A stretch of DNA of 64,000 nt from Buttiauxella selenatireducens (GTDB lineage Bacteria > Pseudomonadota > Gammaproteobacteria > Enterobacterales > Enterobacteriaceae): NCBI RefSeq assembly GCF_031432975.1, contig NZ_CP133838.1:3968001-4032000 (forward strand), in the 5' to 3' direction. Positions 1-11,382 of this stretch are shown here, in pieces (within the stretch, counting starts at the first letter, position 1; each line of letters begins with the position of its first letter). The position numbers and the translations under genes are program-made. The notes beneath the pieces are model-generated. The model ran no database searches, had not been told where the DNA came from, and was given only the letters and a program-made list of their open reading frames with translations.

Positions 1-2985
1 GTTCTGGGTTTTGCACCCAAAGCGGCTCTCGCGGAGGTGCGCAATTACAAGCTTATGCGCGCGAAGGAAACCCGCAATACCTGTACGTACTGCTCCGTAG
101 GATGTGGATTGTTGATGTATAGCCTGGGCGATGGCGCGAAAAACGCTAAATCCAGCATTTTCCATATTGAAGGTGACCCGGATCACCCGGTGAACCGTGG
201 GGCGTTATGCCCCAAAGGCGCAGGCCTGCTGGATTACATCCACAGTGAAACCCGCCTGCTTTACCCGGAATATCGCGCACCAGGTTCCGATAAATGGCAG
301 CGCATCAGTTGGGATGACGCGTTTTCACGTATCGCCCGCCTGATGAAAAACGACCGCGATGCCAACTTCGTTGAGAAGAATGAGCAAGATGTCACGGTCA
401 ACCGCTGGCTCTCCACCGGCATGCTGTGCGCCTCTGCGGCCAGTAATGAAACCGGGATGCTGACGCAAAAATTTGTGCGCTCACTCGGCATGTTAGCGGT
501 AGATAACCAGGCGCGCGTCTGACACGGACCAACGGTAGCAAGTCTTGCTCCAACATTTGGTCGCGGTGCGATGACCAACCACTGGGTTGATATCAAAAAC
601 GCCAACGTTGTGATGGTGATGGGCGGCAACGCCGCTGAAGCGCATCCAGTGGGTTTCCGCTGGGCGATGGAAGCCAAAAACAACAACGACGCCACGCTGA
701 TTGTGGTCGATCCGCGCTTTACCCGCACCGCTTCGGTTGCGGATATTTATGCGCCGATTCGCTCCGGCACCGACATTACTTTCCTGTCGGGCGTGCTGCT
801 GTACCTGATTTCCAATAACAAAATCAACGCCGAGTACGTCAAAAGCTACACCAACGCCAGCCTGCTGGTGCGCGATGATTTTAGCTTTGATGACGGGCTG
901 TTTAGCGGCTACGACGAAGCCAAACGCCAGTACGACAAAACGAGCTGGAACTATCAGTTTGACGAAAATGGCTATGCGAAACGCGACGATACGCTGACCG
1001 ATCCGCGCTGCGTGTGGAACCTGCTCAAAGAGCACGTCTCGCGCTATACGCCGGAAATGGTCGAACACATCTGCGGCACGCCGCAGGCAGATTTCCTGAA
1101 AGTGTGTGAAGTGCTGGCCTCCACCAGTGCGGCTGACCGCACCACCACCTTCCTGTATGCGCTGGGCTGGACGCAACACACTGTGGGCGCGCAGAACATC
1201 CGTACCATGGCGATGATCCAGTTGCTGCTTGGCAATATGGGCATGGCGGGCGGCGGTGTAAACGCCCTGCGCGGGCACTCCAACATTCAGGGTTTGACCG
1301 ATATCGGCCTGCTTTCCACCAGCCTGCCGGGTTACCTGACGCTGCCGTCTGAGAAGCAAACGAGCCTTGAAACCTATCTTGCCGCCAACACGCCAAAAGC
1401 CACACTGCCGGGCCAGGTGAACTACTGGAGCAACTATCCAAAGTTCTTCGTCAGCCTGATGAAATCGTTCTATGGCGATGATGCGCAAAAAGAGAACAAC
1501 TGGGGCTTTGACTGGCTGCCGAAGTGGGATCAGTCCTACGACGTGCTCAAGTACTTCGACATGATGGACCGCAACAAAGTCACGGGATACATCTGCCAGG
1601 GCTTTAACCCGGTAGCGTCGTTCCCGGACAAAAACAAAATTGTCGCCAGCCTTAGCAAGCTGAAATATCTGGTGATTATCGATCCGTTAGTGACCGAAAC
1701 CTCCAACTTCTGGCAGAACCACGGCGAGATGAACGACGTGAACCCGGCGGCGATCCAGACCGAAGTGTTCCGTTTGCCATCGACCTGTTTTGCCGAAGAA
1801 GACGGTTCGATTGCCAACTCCGGGCGCTGGTTGCAGTGGCACTGGAAAGGCGCGGACGCACCAGGCGAAGCCCGCACCGACGGTGAAATTCTGGCGGGCG
1901 TTTATCACCGGATGCGCGAGCTGTATCGCACTGAAGGCGGTAAAGGTGCAGAACCGCTGCTGAAAATGAGCTGGCATTACGACATGCCGGACCATCCAGA
2001 ATCCGAAGAAGTCGCTAAAGAGAGCAACGGCTATGCGCTGGAAGATCTCTACGACCCAACGGGCGCGCTGCTGGTGAAAAAAGGCCAGTTGCTGGACTCT
2101 TTCGCACAGTTGCGTGACGACGGTTCGACCGCATCCGCCTGCTGGATTTACACCGGGAGCTGGACGTCGAAAGGCAACCAGATGGCGAACCGCGACAACG
2201 CCGACCCATCAGGCCTTGGCAACACGCTGGGCTGGGCATGGGCGTGGCCGATGAACCGCCGCATTATCTACAACCGCGCGTCAGCCGATCCACAAGGCAA
2301 ACCGTGGGACCCGAAACGGATGCTGATCAAATGGAACGGGGCGAAATGGGTCGGCAACGACATTCCAGACTTTGCCGTGACGATTCCACCAGGCAGCGAA
2401 GCCGGGCCGTTTATCATGCAGCCAGAAGGTTTAGGCCGCCTGTTTGCCATCGACAAAATGGCGGAAGGGCCATTCCCGGAACACTACGAGCCGTTTGAAA
2501 CGCCGCTCGGCACTAACCCGCTGCACCCGAACGTGGTGTCGAACCCGGCGGCTCGCCTGTACGAAGCCGATGCTAAACGCATGGGCAAACGCAACGAGTT
2601 CCCGTATGTCGGCACCACGTACCGTTTGACCGAGCATTTCCATACCTGGACCAAGCACTCGCGGCTTAACGCCATCGTGCAACCGGAACAGTTTGTGGAA
2701 ATCAGCGAGAAGCTGGCGAAAACGAAAGGCATTGCCAACGGCGACCACGTGAAAGTCAGCAGCAAACGCGGCTTTATTCGTGCGGTGGCGGTGGTGACGC
2801 AGCGTTTGCAAACGCTGAACGCGGGCGGACAGGAAGTGGAAACCATCGGTATTCCGCTGCACTGGGGCTTTGAAGGCACAGCGCGTAAAGGCTATCTCGC
2901 CAATACGCTCACGCCGTCAGTCGGTGACGCCAACTCGCAGACGCCAGAGTACAAGGCGTTTCTGGTCAACATTGAGAAGGCGTAA
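1..2985 (+). CDS. fdnG: Formate dehydrogenase-N alpha subunit, selenocysteine-containing (5' truncated by window)
   Basis: Catalytic Mo-bisMGD subunit of the periplasm-facing, nitrate-inducible formate dehydrogenase; it oxidises formate to CO2 and passes electrons to FdnH. Reading frame 1 is open from base 1 (V-L-G-F-A-P, the end of a Tat signal region) to TAA at 2983-2985, interrupted only by an in-frame TGA at 520-522. That TGA lies in VDNQARV-U-HGPTVA, exactly where FdnG has selenocysteine. With about 22 residues lost upstream, the codon is residue ~196, the E. coli Sec position. The N-terminal [11 protein letters not shown] motif binds a 4Fe-4S cluster. Sequence such as [17 protein letters not shown] matches FdnG better than its paralogue FdoG. 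About 994 codons are visible of roughly 1,015. fdnH follows after 11 bp. Confidence 0.97.
520..563 (+). promoter_or_regulatory. UGA selenocysteine codon with SECIS hairpin
   Basis: The TGA at 520-522 is followed immediately by a hairpin: GACCAA (527-532) pairs with TTGGTC (557-562), and the inner stem AGCA (537-540) pairs with TGCT (546-549) around the loop AGTCT. This is the location and shape of the bacterial SECIS element that recruits SelB and Sec-tRNA inside formate dehydrogenase genes. It also explains why the gene looks split by a stop codon. Confidence 0.92.
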
Positions 2986-2996
2986 GGAGCGAACTC

Positions 2997-3881
2997 ATGT
3001 CCATGCAATCTCAGGATATTATCAAGCGTTCGGCTACTAACGCGATTACGCCGCCGCCGCAGGCTCGTGACTTCAAGGAAGAAGTCGCCAAGCTGATTGA
3101 CGTCTCAAGCTGTATTGGCTGCAAAGCCTGCCAGGTCGCCTGTTCGGAGTGGAATGACATCCGCGATGAAGTCGGTCATTGCGTCGGGGTTTACGATAAC
3201 CCCGCCGATTTGAGCGCCAAATCCTGGACGTTAATGCGCTTTAGCGAAACCATGCAAAACGGCAAGCTGGAGTGGCTTATCCGCAAGGATGGCTGCATGC
3301 ACTGTGAAGATCCGGGCTGCCTGAAGGCCTGCCCGTCTGCCGGTGCCATCATCCAGTACGCTAACGGTATCGTCGATTTTCAGTCGGAACATTGTATTGG
3401 CTGCGGTTATTGCATCGCCGGTTGCCCGTTCAATATTCCGCGCCTGAATAAAGACGATAACCGCGTCTACAAATGCACGTTATGCGTCGATCGCGTGAGC
3501 GTGGGCCAGGAACCGGCCTGCGTGAAAACCTGCCCGACGGGTGCCATTCATTTTGGCACCAAAAAGGAGATGCTCGACGTGGCCGACGAGCGTGTGGCGA
3601 AGCTGCAAAAGCGCGGTTATCCGCACGCGGGAGTCTACAACCCGCAGGGCGTGGGCGGCACTCACGTCATGTACGTGCTGCATCACGCTGACCAGCCGGA
3701 GCTGTATCACAATCTGCCAAAAGACCCGCAAATCGACCTGCCGGTTAACCTGTGGAAAGGGATCCTCAAACCGTTATCGGCGGCCGGTTTTATCGCCACC
3801 TTTGCCGGGCTGATTTTCCATTACATTGGCATCGGGCCGAACGAAGAGGTGGATGAAGACGAGGAGGAACATCATGATTAA
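2997..3881 (+). CDS. fdnH: Formate dehydrogenase-N iron-sulfur beta subunit
   Basis: Electron-transfer subunit carrying four 4Fe-4S clusters between FdnG and the cytochrome FdnI. The 294-residue length equals E. coli FdnH. Ferredoxin-type cysteine groups are visible in order: [11 protein letters not shown] near residue 40, [13 protein letters not shown] near 100, [11 protein letters not shown] near 135 and CTLCVDR...CVKTC near 160. A single C-terminal membrane helix ([16 protein letters not shown]) anchors it, followed by an acidic tail. The start ATG follows an AAGGAGCG ribosome-binding site just after the fdnG stop. Its stop overlaps the fdnI start by 8 bp, so the three genes are co-transcribed and probably translationally coupled. 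Confidence 0.97.
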   Translation: MSMQSQDIIKRSATNAITPPPQARDFKEEVAKLIDVSSCIGCKACQVACSEWNDIRDEVGHCVGVYDNPADLSAKSWTLMRFSETMQNGKLEWLIRKDGCMHCEDPGCLKACPSAGAIIQYANGIVDFQSEHCIGCGYCIAGCPFNIPRLNKDDNRVYKCTLCVDRVSVGQEPACVKTCPTGAIHFGTKKEMLDVADERVAKLQKRGYPHAGVYNPQGVGGTHVMYVLHHADQPELYHNLPKDPQIDLPVNLWKGILKPLSAAGFIATFAGLIFHYIGIGPNEEVDEDEEEHHD

Positions 3882-4530
3882 GCAGAGCAAATCGATTGTC
3901 AGGACCAAGTTTATCGACCGTGCCTGCCACTGGACGGTGGTGATCTGCTTCTTCCTGGTGGCGCTTTCTGGCATCGCGTTGTTCTTCCCGACGCTGCAAT
4001 GGTTGACGCAAACCTTCGGTACGCCGCAAATGGGGCGCATTCTGCACCCGTTTTTTGGCGTGCTGATTTTTGTGGCGCTGATGTTTATGTTTGCGCGTTT
4101 CGTGCATCACAATATCCCGGAAAAGCAGGACTGGCCGTGGATTAAAAATATTGTCGAAGTGCTGAAAGGCAACGAGCATAAAGTCGCGGATGTCGGCAAA
4201 TATAACGCCGGCCAGAAGATGATGTTCTGGACCATCATGAGCATGATTTTCGTGCTGCTGGTGACCGGCGTGATTATCTGGCGGCCTTATTTTGCCGATT
4301 TCTTCCCGATGAAAGTGGTGCGCTACAGCCTGCTGATTCACGCAACCGTCGCCATTATTCTGATCCACGCCATTCTGATTCATATGTATATGGCGTTCTG
4401 GGTGAAAGGCTCGATTAAAGGGATGATCGTCGGCAAAGTGAGCCGCCGCTGGGCGCAGAAACACCATCCGCGTTGGTATCGCGCTATTCTTGCCAAAGAA
4501 GCGAAGAAAGAGAGCACCGAAGGGTTGTAA
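3874..4530 (+). CDS. fdnI: Formate dehydrogenase-N cytochrome b556 gamma subunit
   Basis: Inner-membrane di-haem cytochrome that takes electrons from FdnH and reduces menaquinone on the cytoplasmic side. It has 218 residues (E. coli FdnI 217), four hydrophobic helices, and conserved histidines in [16 protein letters not shown] and in the last helices ([13 protein letters not shown]). The start is the ATG at 3874, inside the end of fdnH, preceded by GAGGAGGAAC; the open frame runs further upstream but homology and this ribosome-binding site fix the start. A strong hairpin lies just past the stop. Confidence 0.96.
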   Translation: MIKQSKSIVRTKFIDRACHWTVVICFFLVALSGIALFFPTLQWLTQTFGTPQMGRILHPFFGVLIFVALMFMFARFVHHNIPEKQDWPWIKNIVEVLKGNEHKVADVGKYNAGQKMMFWTIMSMIFVLLVTGVIIWRPYFADFFPMKVVRYSLLIHATVAIILIHAILIHMYMAFWVKGSIKGMIVGKVSRRWAQKHHPRWYRAILAKEAKKESTEGL

Positions 4531-4543
4531 TTGTTCTGCCCTA

Positions 4544-4570
4544 CTTCCCCGGCATTTTCTGCCGGGGAAG
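4544..4570 (+). terminator. Hairpin after fdnI
   Basis: CTTCCCCGGC (4544-4553) is a perfect 10-bp inverted repeat with GCCGGGGAAG (4561-4570) around a 7-base loop, starting 14 bp after the fdnI stop. No clear T-run follows, so it may stabilise the mRNA 3' end or act as a weak terminator. Confidence 0.6.
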
Positions 4571-4640
4571 CACCGATTTGAATCAGCGGTTATTTTCCCG
4601 GACAATGCCTTTAGTTTTTTAACTCAGGCGTAACAATGAC

Positions 4641-4895
4641 ATGAAACACCCTCTGGAAACCCTGATGAGTGCTGGCGGTATTTTGCTGCTGGCTTTCTTT
4701 TCCTGCCTGCTGTTGCCAGCCCCTGCGCTGACGCTCGATCTCGCCAAAAAGTTGATAGCGACTTTCCATTTACAGGATTTAAACCAGCTTTACACCATCA
4801 TCTTTTGCCTGTGGTTTTTGGCGCTGGGTGCCATCGAATACTTCGTGATTCGCTTTATCTGGAGACGTTGGTTTTCGATTGACCGAGAGGGGTAG
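4641..4895 (+). CDS. ybdJ: YbdJ-family small membrane protein (DUF1158)
   Basis: An 84-residue inner-membrane protein of unknown function. It opens with MKHPLETL and has two hydrophobic helices (about residues 10-30 and 50-73), then a basic FIWRRWF tail, matching E. coli YbdJ (82 residues) over its whole length. In E. coli ybdJ sits beside ybdK; here ybdG separates the two. The ribosome-binding site is poor, so the start rests on homology. Confidence 0.88.
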   Translation: MKHPLETLMSAGGILLLAFFSCLLLPAPALTLDLAKKLIATFHLQDLNQLYTIIFCLWFLALGAIEYFVIRFIWRRWFSIDREG

Positions 4896-4902
4896 AGAAG
4901 AA

Positions 4903-4929
4903 TTTCAGGCGGTGAAATACCGCCTGAAA
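4903..4929. terminator. Hairpin after ybdJ
   Basis: TTTCAGGCGGT (4903-4913) pairs perfectly with ACCGCCTGAAA (4919-4929) across a 5-base loop, 8 bp after the ybdJ stop. The A/T ends of the stem make it a plausible terminator for ybdJ and possibly for the converging ybdG. Confidence 0.6.
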
Positions 4930-4960
4930 AGAGGGATTCGCGGCCAGCCAATGATGCTAC

Positions 4961-6302
<1,342 letters not shown>

Positions 6303-6543
6303 AATCACTCCTTCCTAAACAACACATATAATGCTGGGTGACAAATTCATCTGCAACCATTATTGCGTTTTTAATTTCCTGAATATTCTTTACAAGATTT
6401 TTATTGCTTTGATGAAAAAGGGTATTTAAGAAAAATAATAACGATATAAATCCGGCTGGATTATCAGAGGGTGAATTCCACACGGCTGGCTATACTAAAC
6501 GCACGAATGCACTCAGCGCGGGTGCAAAAAGCGAGATGACAGT

Positions 6544-7662
6544 ATGCCACTCAGTGATTTTGCCCATTCTGACCCCTACACCCTCGGTATTGAGCTGGAA
6601 TTGCAAATCATCAGCCCACCCGCCAACGATCTCAGCCAGGACTCATCGCTGCTGATTGACGCGCTAACTGGCGTTGTGACCGAAGGTGAAGTCAAACATG
6701 ACATCACTGAAAGCATGTTGGAAATTGCAACGGGCGTGTGTACTGACATCGCACAGGCGAATTCGCAGCTTTCCAGCTTGCGTCAGCACGTCTTGAAGGT
6801 GGCAAGCCAACATCATCTGGCTATTTGCGGCGGAGGGACGCATCCGTTTCAAAAATGGCAGCGCCAGGAAGTGTGCCAAAGTGAACGTTATAACCAGACG
6901 CTTGAGCTATTCGGCTATTTAATGAAGCAGGCCACTGTTTTTGGCCAACACGTTCATGTCGGATGCGAAAACGAAGAAGACGCTATCTATTTAATGCATG
7001 GATTATCGCGCTTTGTTCCGCACGTCATCGCCCTCGCTGCATCGTCGCCTTATATTCAGGGCAGTGATACCACCTATGCTTCATCACGCTTGAATATTTT
7101 TTCCGCCTTCCCGGACAACGGCCCTGCCCCGTTCGTAAGCAACTGGCAAGAGTTTAAATGGATGTACCAGCGCCTCGAGTCCAGCAGCATCGTGCAGTCG
7201 ATGAAAGATCTGCATTGGGATATTCGCCCCAGCCCACACTTTGGCACGGTTGAAGTGCGCGTGATGGATACCCCTTTAACCATCACGCGTGCGATTAATA
7301 TTGCCGGTTTTATTCAGGCGCTGGCGCATTGGTTGCTGAGCGAACGTCCATTTGTTCCACGTTCTGAAGATTATCTGTTGTATCGTTTTAACCGTTTTCA
7401 GGCCTGCCGTTTTGGCTTTGAAGGGATGCTGACTGATATCCGCAATGGCGAACAACGCACGTTGGCAGAAGACATTTTGCCACTGCTTGATACTCTCGCA
7501 CCTTACGCCGCGTCACTACAGGCGACCCCGGCGTTAGAAGCGATTGAGGGCTACGTTCGCCACAACGACAGTGACACTCGTCGCATCCGTCAATTTATTA
7601 CCGAAGGCGGGCTGTTAACCGAGTTGGTGCGCGAACATTGTGAAATTTGGGCAAAAGAGTAA
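6544..7662 (+). CDS. ybdK: Glutamate-cysteine ligase 2 / carboxylate-amine ligase YbdK
   Basis: 372 residues, identical in length to E. coli YbdK, an ATP-dependent carboxylate-amine ligase with weak gamma-glutamylcysteine synthetase activity in vitro and no settled physiological role. Family motifs include [10 protein letters not shown] at the start, [33 protein letters not shown] and [19 protein letters not shown], which build the ATP and metal site. Next to ybdJ and ybdG it recalls the E. coli ybd region near entD, although here more than 40 kb separates it from entD. Confidence 0.94.
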   Translation: MPLSDFAHSDPYTLGIELELQIISPPANDLSQDSSLLIDALTGVVTEGEVKHDITESMLEIATGVCTDIAQANSQLSSLRQHVLKVASQHHLAICGGGTHPFQKWQRQEVCQSERYNQTLELFGYLMKQATVFGQHVHVGCENEEDAIYLMHGLSRFVPHVIALAASSPYIQGSDTTYASSRLNIFSAFPDNGPAPFVSNWQEFKWMYQRLESSSIVQSMKDLHWDIRPSPHFGTVEVRVMDTPLTITRAINIAGFIQALAHWLLSERPFVPRSEDYLLYRFNRFQACRFGFEGMLTDIRNGEQRTLAEDILPLLDTLAPYAASLQATPALEAIEGYVRHNDSDTRRIRQFITEGGLLTELVREHCEIWAKE

Positions 7663-7889
7663 ATTTATTTTCTGATTTAAAACTATGGAGGGGAATTATT
7701 ATTCTCAAAGTAGTTGAGATATAAATATAATTAGCCATCCTAAATTATTCTTTAATCAAAGCTTAATGAATAGATGATTTACTTCCTGAAAAACCATGTT
7801 AAAGTTGCGCGAAATAATCACCACTTCATTAACAACAAAAAATAGCACAATATTCCATTATTGAATGTCTTATTAAAAGGATTTAAAGC

Positions 7890-8456
7890 ATGACTCACTC
7901 GTCAAATTTCCTGATGAAGAATATTTTTATATTGAGCGACAACCGTTATTTATTACCCGGTGTAAAACACCTCTTATCCACCTTTTGTCAGGATGACGTC
8001 ACGTTCAATGTTAAGCATATAACTAACAATAAGTTAAAAGAATTCTTTGAGGAATTAAGATCGCAAGAAAACAACACCAACTCAGTTAATTATTTCATCG
8101 TTGAAAAACAGGTATTTTATATCCTGAAGTTAAATAATCCCTCACCTGCTGGCATACTTATCCCACCCACGGTGGCAATAAGTGAACTGCATAATATTTT
8201 GCTGAAGCACAATAAAAAAGATAAATTCCTGGATTCCGAATTTTACTATCGAAATACACATTCACATCGTGAAGTTGAAGTGGTATCGATGCTTCTGGAA
8301 GGCATTCAGCCCAAAAACATCGCAGACACGCTAGGGATCTCGATAAAAACCGTGAGTCACCACAAACAAATTGCGATTAAAAAAAGTGGTTTCTCGAACT
8401 TTAATGAATACTACATGCGTAATTTGACCATTCATCCTTTTCTCCATCAGCATTGA
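7890..8456 (+). CDS. LuxR/GerE-type transcriptional regulator
   Basis: A 188-residue protein with a C-terminal LuxR-type helix-turn-helix at about residues 127-170 (REVEVVSMLLEGIQPKNIA then LGISIKTVSHHKQIAIKKSG). The N-terminal ~120 residues look like a degenerate receiver-like domain with no phosphoacceptor motif I can point to. The gene is AT-rich compared with its neighbours, as horizontally acquired fimbrial regulators often are. The ATG follows AAAAGGATTTAAAGC. It lies upstream of the cupin/dehydrogenase pair and about 1.7 kb from the fimbrial operon, so control of fimbriae is an inference from context. The ~230 bp before it contains no gene. Confidence 0.82.
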   Translation: MTHSSNFLMKNIFILSDNRYLLPGVKHLLSTFCQDDVTFNVKHITNNKLKEFFEELRSQENNTNSVNYFIVEKQVFYILKLNNPSPAGILIPPTVAISELHNILLKHNKKDKFLDSEFYYRNTHSHREVEVVSMLLEGIQPKNIADTLGISIKTVSHHKQIAIKKSGFSNFNEYYMRNLTIHPFLHQH

Positions 8457-8627
8457 TTTATGAATCTGGCTCATAGCTCCTTTCGTTTTTAGCGGGCTAA
8501 TCGCCAAACTTCCGGAATGGTAGTGTTTCATTTTCGGATAACACGGCAAGCCTGGACGAGTTTCCTATACTTCAGAGTCACTGTTGTCCATTTAACCCCG
8601 GCAGCAAATGCCGACCTGGAGGAAAAA

Positions 8628-9035
8628 ATGGAAGAAAAGCTGAAAATCACCCCGGCGGGCTCCCAGCCCTCTCAATCGGGTCCGGAAAGTTACTTCACAG
8701 GCAGAGTCCGTATTGACGCACCTTTCCAGACCACTCCCCCAGCACGCGCTGGCGGCGCAACCGTCACTTTTGAACCCGGTGCGCGTACCGCCTGGCATAC
8801 CCATCCCCTTGGCCAAACCCTGATTATTACCCACGGTCATGGCTGGCTACAGGAATGGGGTGCAGAAATTCGTGAAATCAACCAGGGCGATATTGTCTGG
8901 ATACCCGAAGGCGTAAAGCACTGGCACGGTGCGACGCCCGACAATGCCATGACCCATATCGCGATTGCTGAGTCACTGAACGGCAGCCCCGTTGAATGGC
9001 TGGAGCATGTCAGCGACGATCAGTATAAAAAGTAG
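8628..9035 (+). CDS. Cupin-domain protein
   Basis: A 135-residue single-domain cupin. Metal-binding motif 1 is visible in the stretch ending [17 protein letters not shown] and motif 2 in [15 protein letters not shown]. The start ATG at 8628 has a good ribosome-binding site (CTGGAGGAAAAA); the frame is open further upstream, but those residues do not resemble the family. It precedes a zinc alcohol dehydrogenase by 22 bp with the same orientation, a pairing often seen for small-molecule redox or detoxification enzymes. The substrate is unknown. Confidence 0.85.
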   Translation: MEEKLKITPAGSQPSQSGPESYFTGRVRIDAPFQTTPPARAGGATVTFEPGARTAWHTHPLGQTLIITHGHGWLQEWGAEIREINQGDIVWIPEGVKHWHGATPDNAMTHIAIAESLNGSPVEWLEHVSDDQYKK

Positions 9036-9057
9036 GCTCTTAATCCGGAGAACAAAC

Positions 9058-10110
9058 ATGACGATGAAAGTGCTCGGTTATGCTGCCCAATCCGCAGATG
9101 CTCCCCTTGCTCCGTTCGAATTTATGCGACGAACACCCCGCCCTGATGATGTTGTCATTGAAGTGATGTACTGCGGTGTGTGCCACTCCGACCTTCACCA
9201 GGCGCGTAACGACTGGGGCTTTAGTCAGTATCCGTTAGTGCCAGGCCATGAAGTGGTTGGCCGCGTGGCTTCAATTGGCAGCAACGTGACGAAATTCAAG
9301 CCAGGCGATTACGCAGGAATAGGCTGCATGGTGGACTCCTGTCGAACTTGTCATCCATGCAAAGAAGGCCTGGAGCAATACTGCGAAGAAGGCAACGTGC
9401 AGACTTACAATGGCGTAGACCGCCATGACCACCAGCCGACTTATGGCGGCTATTCGCAAACCATTGTTGCTTCGGAAGATTTTATTCTGAAAATGCCGGA
9501 AGGTATGGATCTGAAAGGGGCGGCTCCCCTGTTATGTGCCGGTATCACCACCTGGTCACCGCTGCGCCACTGGAATGTGGGCAAAGGCAGCAAAGTCGCC
9601 GTTATTGGGCTGGGTGGGCTGGGTCATATGGCGCTGAAACTGGCAAACGCCATGGGGGCAGAAGTCACGCTGTTCACCCGTTCGGCCAGCAAGGAGGCGG
9701 ATGCTCGACGCTTAGGGGCGCATCATATTGTGCTCTCCACGGATGAAACACAAATGGCGTCGGTGAAGAACCAGTTCGATTTAATCATCGACACCGTACC
9801 TTACGATCACGACATTAACCCGTATATGCCAACGCTTACGCTTGATGGAACACTGGTGTACGTCGGGTTGCTGGGCAATATTGAACCGCCGGTTAGCACG
9901 CTGCCGCTGATTCTGGGCCGCCGTTCGGTTGCGGGTTCCTGTATTGGTGGGATTAAAGAGACACAAGAGATGCTGGATTTCTGTGGCGAGCACGGAATTG
10001 TTTCAGATATTGAGATGATTAAGATTCCGGAGATTAACGAGGCTTATGAACGGATGTTAAAAAGCGATGTGAAGTATCGTTTTGTCATCGATATGGCCAC
10101 GCTTAAATAG
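9058..10110 (+). CDS. Zinc-dependent NAD(P) alcohol dehydrogenase, YahK / cinnamyl-alcohol type
   Basis: A 350-residue medium-chain dehydrogenase. Catalytic zinc ligands are seen in YCGVCHSDLH and PGHEVVG, and the four structural-zinc cysteines in CMVDSCRTCHPCKEGLEQYC. The Rossmann nucleotide-binding glycine motif is VIGLGGLGHMALK near residue 185. The C-terminal FCGEHGIVSDIEMI...YERMLKSDVKYRFVID is very close to E. coli YahK, a broad aldehyde reductase preferring NADPH. The start is the ATG at 9058 after CCGGAGAACAA. It is probably co-transcribed with the upstream cupin gene and ends at a strong hairpin. Confidence 0.92.
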   Translation: MTMKVLGYAAQSADAPLAPFEFMRRTPRPDDVVIEVMYCGVCHSDLHQARNDWGFSQYPLVPGHEVVGRVASIGSNVTKFKPGDYAGIGCMVDSCRTCHPCKEGLEQYCEEGNVQTYNGVDRHDHQPTYGGYSQTIVASEDFILKMPEGMDLKGAAPLLCAGITTWSPLRHWNVGKGSKVAVIGLGGLGHMALKLANAMGAEVTLFTRSASKEADARRLGAHHIVLSTDETQMASVKNQFDLIIDTVPYDHDINPYMPTLTLDGTLVYVGLLGNIEPPVSTLPLILGRRSVAGSCIGGIKETQEMLDFCGEHGIVSDIEMIKIPEINEAYERMLKSDVKYRFVIDMATLK

Positions 10111-10128
10111 ACGTTTAAATAAATAGCC

Positions 10129-10162
10129 AGGATAGTGTGGCGCTATTTCACCACACTATCCT
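10129..10162. terminator. Bidirectional terminator between dehydrogenase gene and fimbrial operon
   Basis: AGGATAGTGTGG (10129-10140) pairs perfectly over 12 bp with CCACACTATCCT (10151-10162), with a 10-base loop. It lies between two converging genes and is followed on the + strand by the T-rich GTTGTTCTATTCTT. Confidence 0.85.
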
Positions 10163-10202
10163 GTTGTTCTATTCTTAAAATCCAATACTTAAAATCCGAT
10201 CA

Positions 10203-11372
10203 TTAATAATAGCTGATCGTCACATTGGCCTTACCGGTAATTTTACCGGTAAACGGCTGACCATCTTTTGTAATATCATCGGCGGTTTGTACAATAGCGG
10301 CCGAATATTTCACGCTGGTAGCACCTTTACGAAAAGCCCCAAGATCGTTTTGAGCGCCTAAAACAACGGGTTTATCGTCCTGATCGTAAAGCTCAATCCC
10401 CACACCGTCCAAAGCTTTTAATCCGCCACTAGCATCATAAGCATTTAGCCTTGCTTGCAGTGACTTAGCGGTATGCGCGTCGTCGAAAGTGAGCTCCATA
10501 TGGCTGGTAAACGTGCTGCAGGTGAAACCGATGCCAAATAAAGTCCGGTTTCCAACCAATGGGTAAGATTCACCACTTCGTTTAGAAAATGAACCGAGTT
10601 CGACCGTTTGATGTGGGTTATCCAGCGAACATGAGGGTGCCGCCATATAAACCCCGCTGCCAAGCGGCACACTAATATCAGTACTTCCTGCAAAACCTTC
10701 AACGGTAAAAATTAAATCGTATCCAGGCGGAATAACCGGTAGCTCGCTGTATTCGACCCAACCATATTTAATCAACTCAACGCGCATTGACTCAATCGCA
10801 TAGTTATAAACCTGGTCGAATTTATACTGCGTTTTCTCACTATTATGTTGCGCACCAAACTGTACCAGCGATGTGTCAGGGCCAATATTCACAATCGGAT
10901 ATTCAGCCCCCAGGCTTTTACCCGGCATCATTGCAGCCGATGGATAACTGCTCGGCGGTGTGTCTCCACTGATCGCCGTGGCCTTAATAAACATTTTAAG
11001 TTTTATGCCGTTATTGTTGGTGTCGGCCTCACCAATCCAGTTTAGTGGTTTACCATTCACCGACTTGAGTTTTAACGTGACATATCCATCAAACCCTACG
11101 GGAGGGGCAACATACGCACCATTAGTTGTGCAACTCAAACGCATATTCGGCAAAAAATAGGCGTAGTCGACGTTTAAGATCACCGAGTAATCGGGTGTAT
11201 CTTCATCAACCGCAATCGGGTGCGCACGAGTAAACGGTGAAAAAGGTGCAGCGCCTCCCGTATCAATTTCGCAACTTAGTCCTGACGCGGCCAGCGCTGA
11301 GCCACAGCTGATAACGAACAGTATCAGCCCGAAAACGGAAGCGATAATCGGGGGTAAATGGACACGTTTCAT
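10203..11372 (-). CDS. Fimbrial tip adhesin / large fimbrial protein
   Basis: A 389-residue exported protein, last gene of a chaperone-usher operon. A signal peptide is clear (hydrophobic stretch ending GSALAAS). It has the two-domain build of tip adhesins: an N-terminal domain (~residues 30-245) with its own cysteine pair, presumably the receptor-binding domain, and a C-terminal pilin domain from about APSCSLDN to the terminal VTISYY, with another cysteine pair and an alternating, aromatic-ended last strand typical of donor-strand subunits. The receptor cannot be predicted. It starts 10 bp after the chaperone gene. Confidence 0.85.
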   Translation of the reverse strand: MKRVHLPPIIASVFGLILFVISCGSALAASGLSCEIDTGGAAPFSPFTRAHPIAVDEDTPDYSVILNVDYAYFLPNMRLSCTTNGAYVAPPVGFDGYVTLKLKSVNGKPLNWIGEADTNNNGIKLKMFIKATAISGDTPPSSYPSAAMMPGKSLGAEYPIVNIGPDTSLVQFGAQHNSEKTQYKFDQVYNYAIESMRVELIKYGWVEYSELPVIPPGYDLIFTVEGFAGSTDISVPLGSGVYMAAPSCSLDNPHQTVELGSFSKRSGESYPLVGNRTLFGIGFTCSTFTSHMELTFDDAHTAKSLQARLNAYDASGGLKALDGVGIELYDQDDKPVVLGAQNDLGAFRKGATSVKYSAAIVQTADDITKDGQPFTGKITGKANVTISYY

Positions 11373-11382
11373 AGGTGCCTCG

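Noticed and set aside
37-522. Frame break in fdnG read as a frameshift or pseudogene
   Set aside because: The TGA is at the Sec position and is followed by a SECIS hairpin; the frame continues intact.
493-1488. 331-codon open frame on the minus strand opposite fdnG
   Set aside because: Antisense shadow of a well-conserved gene; no ribosome-binding site or recognisable domain.
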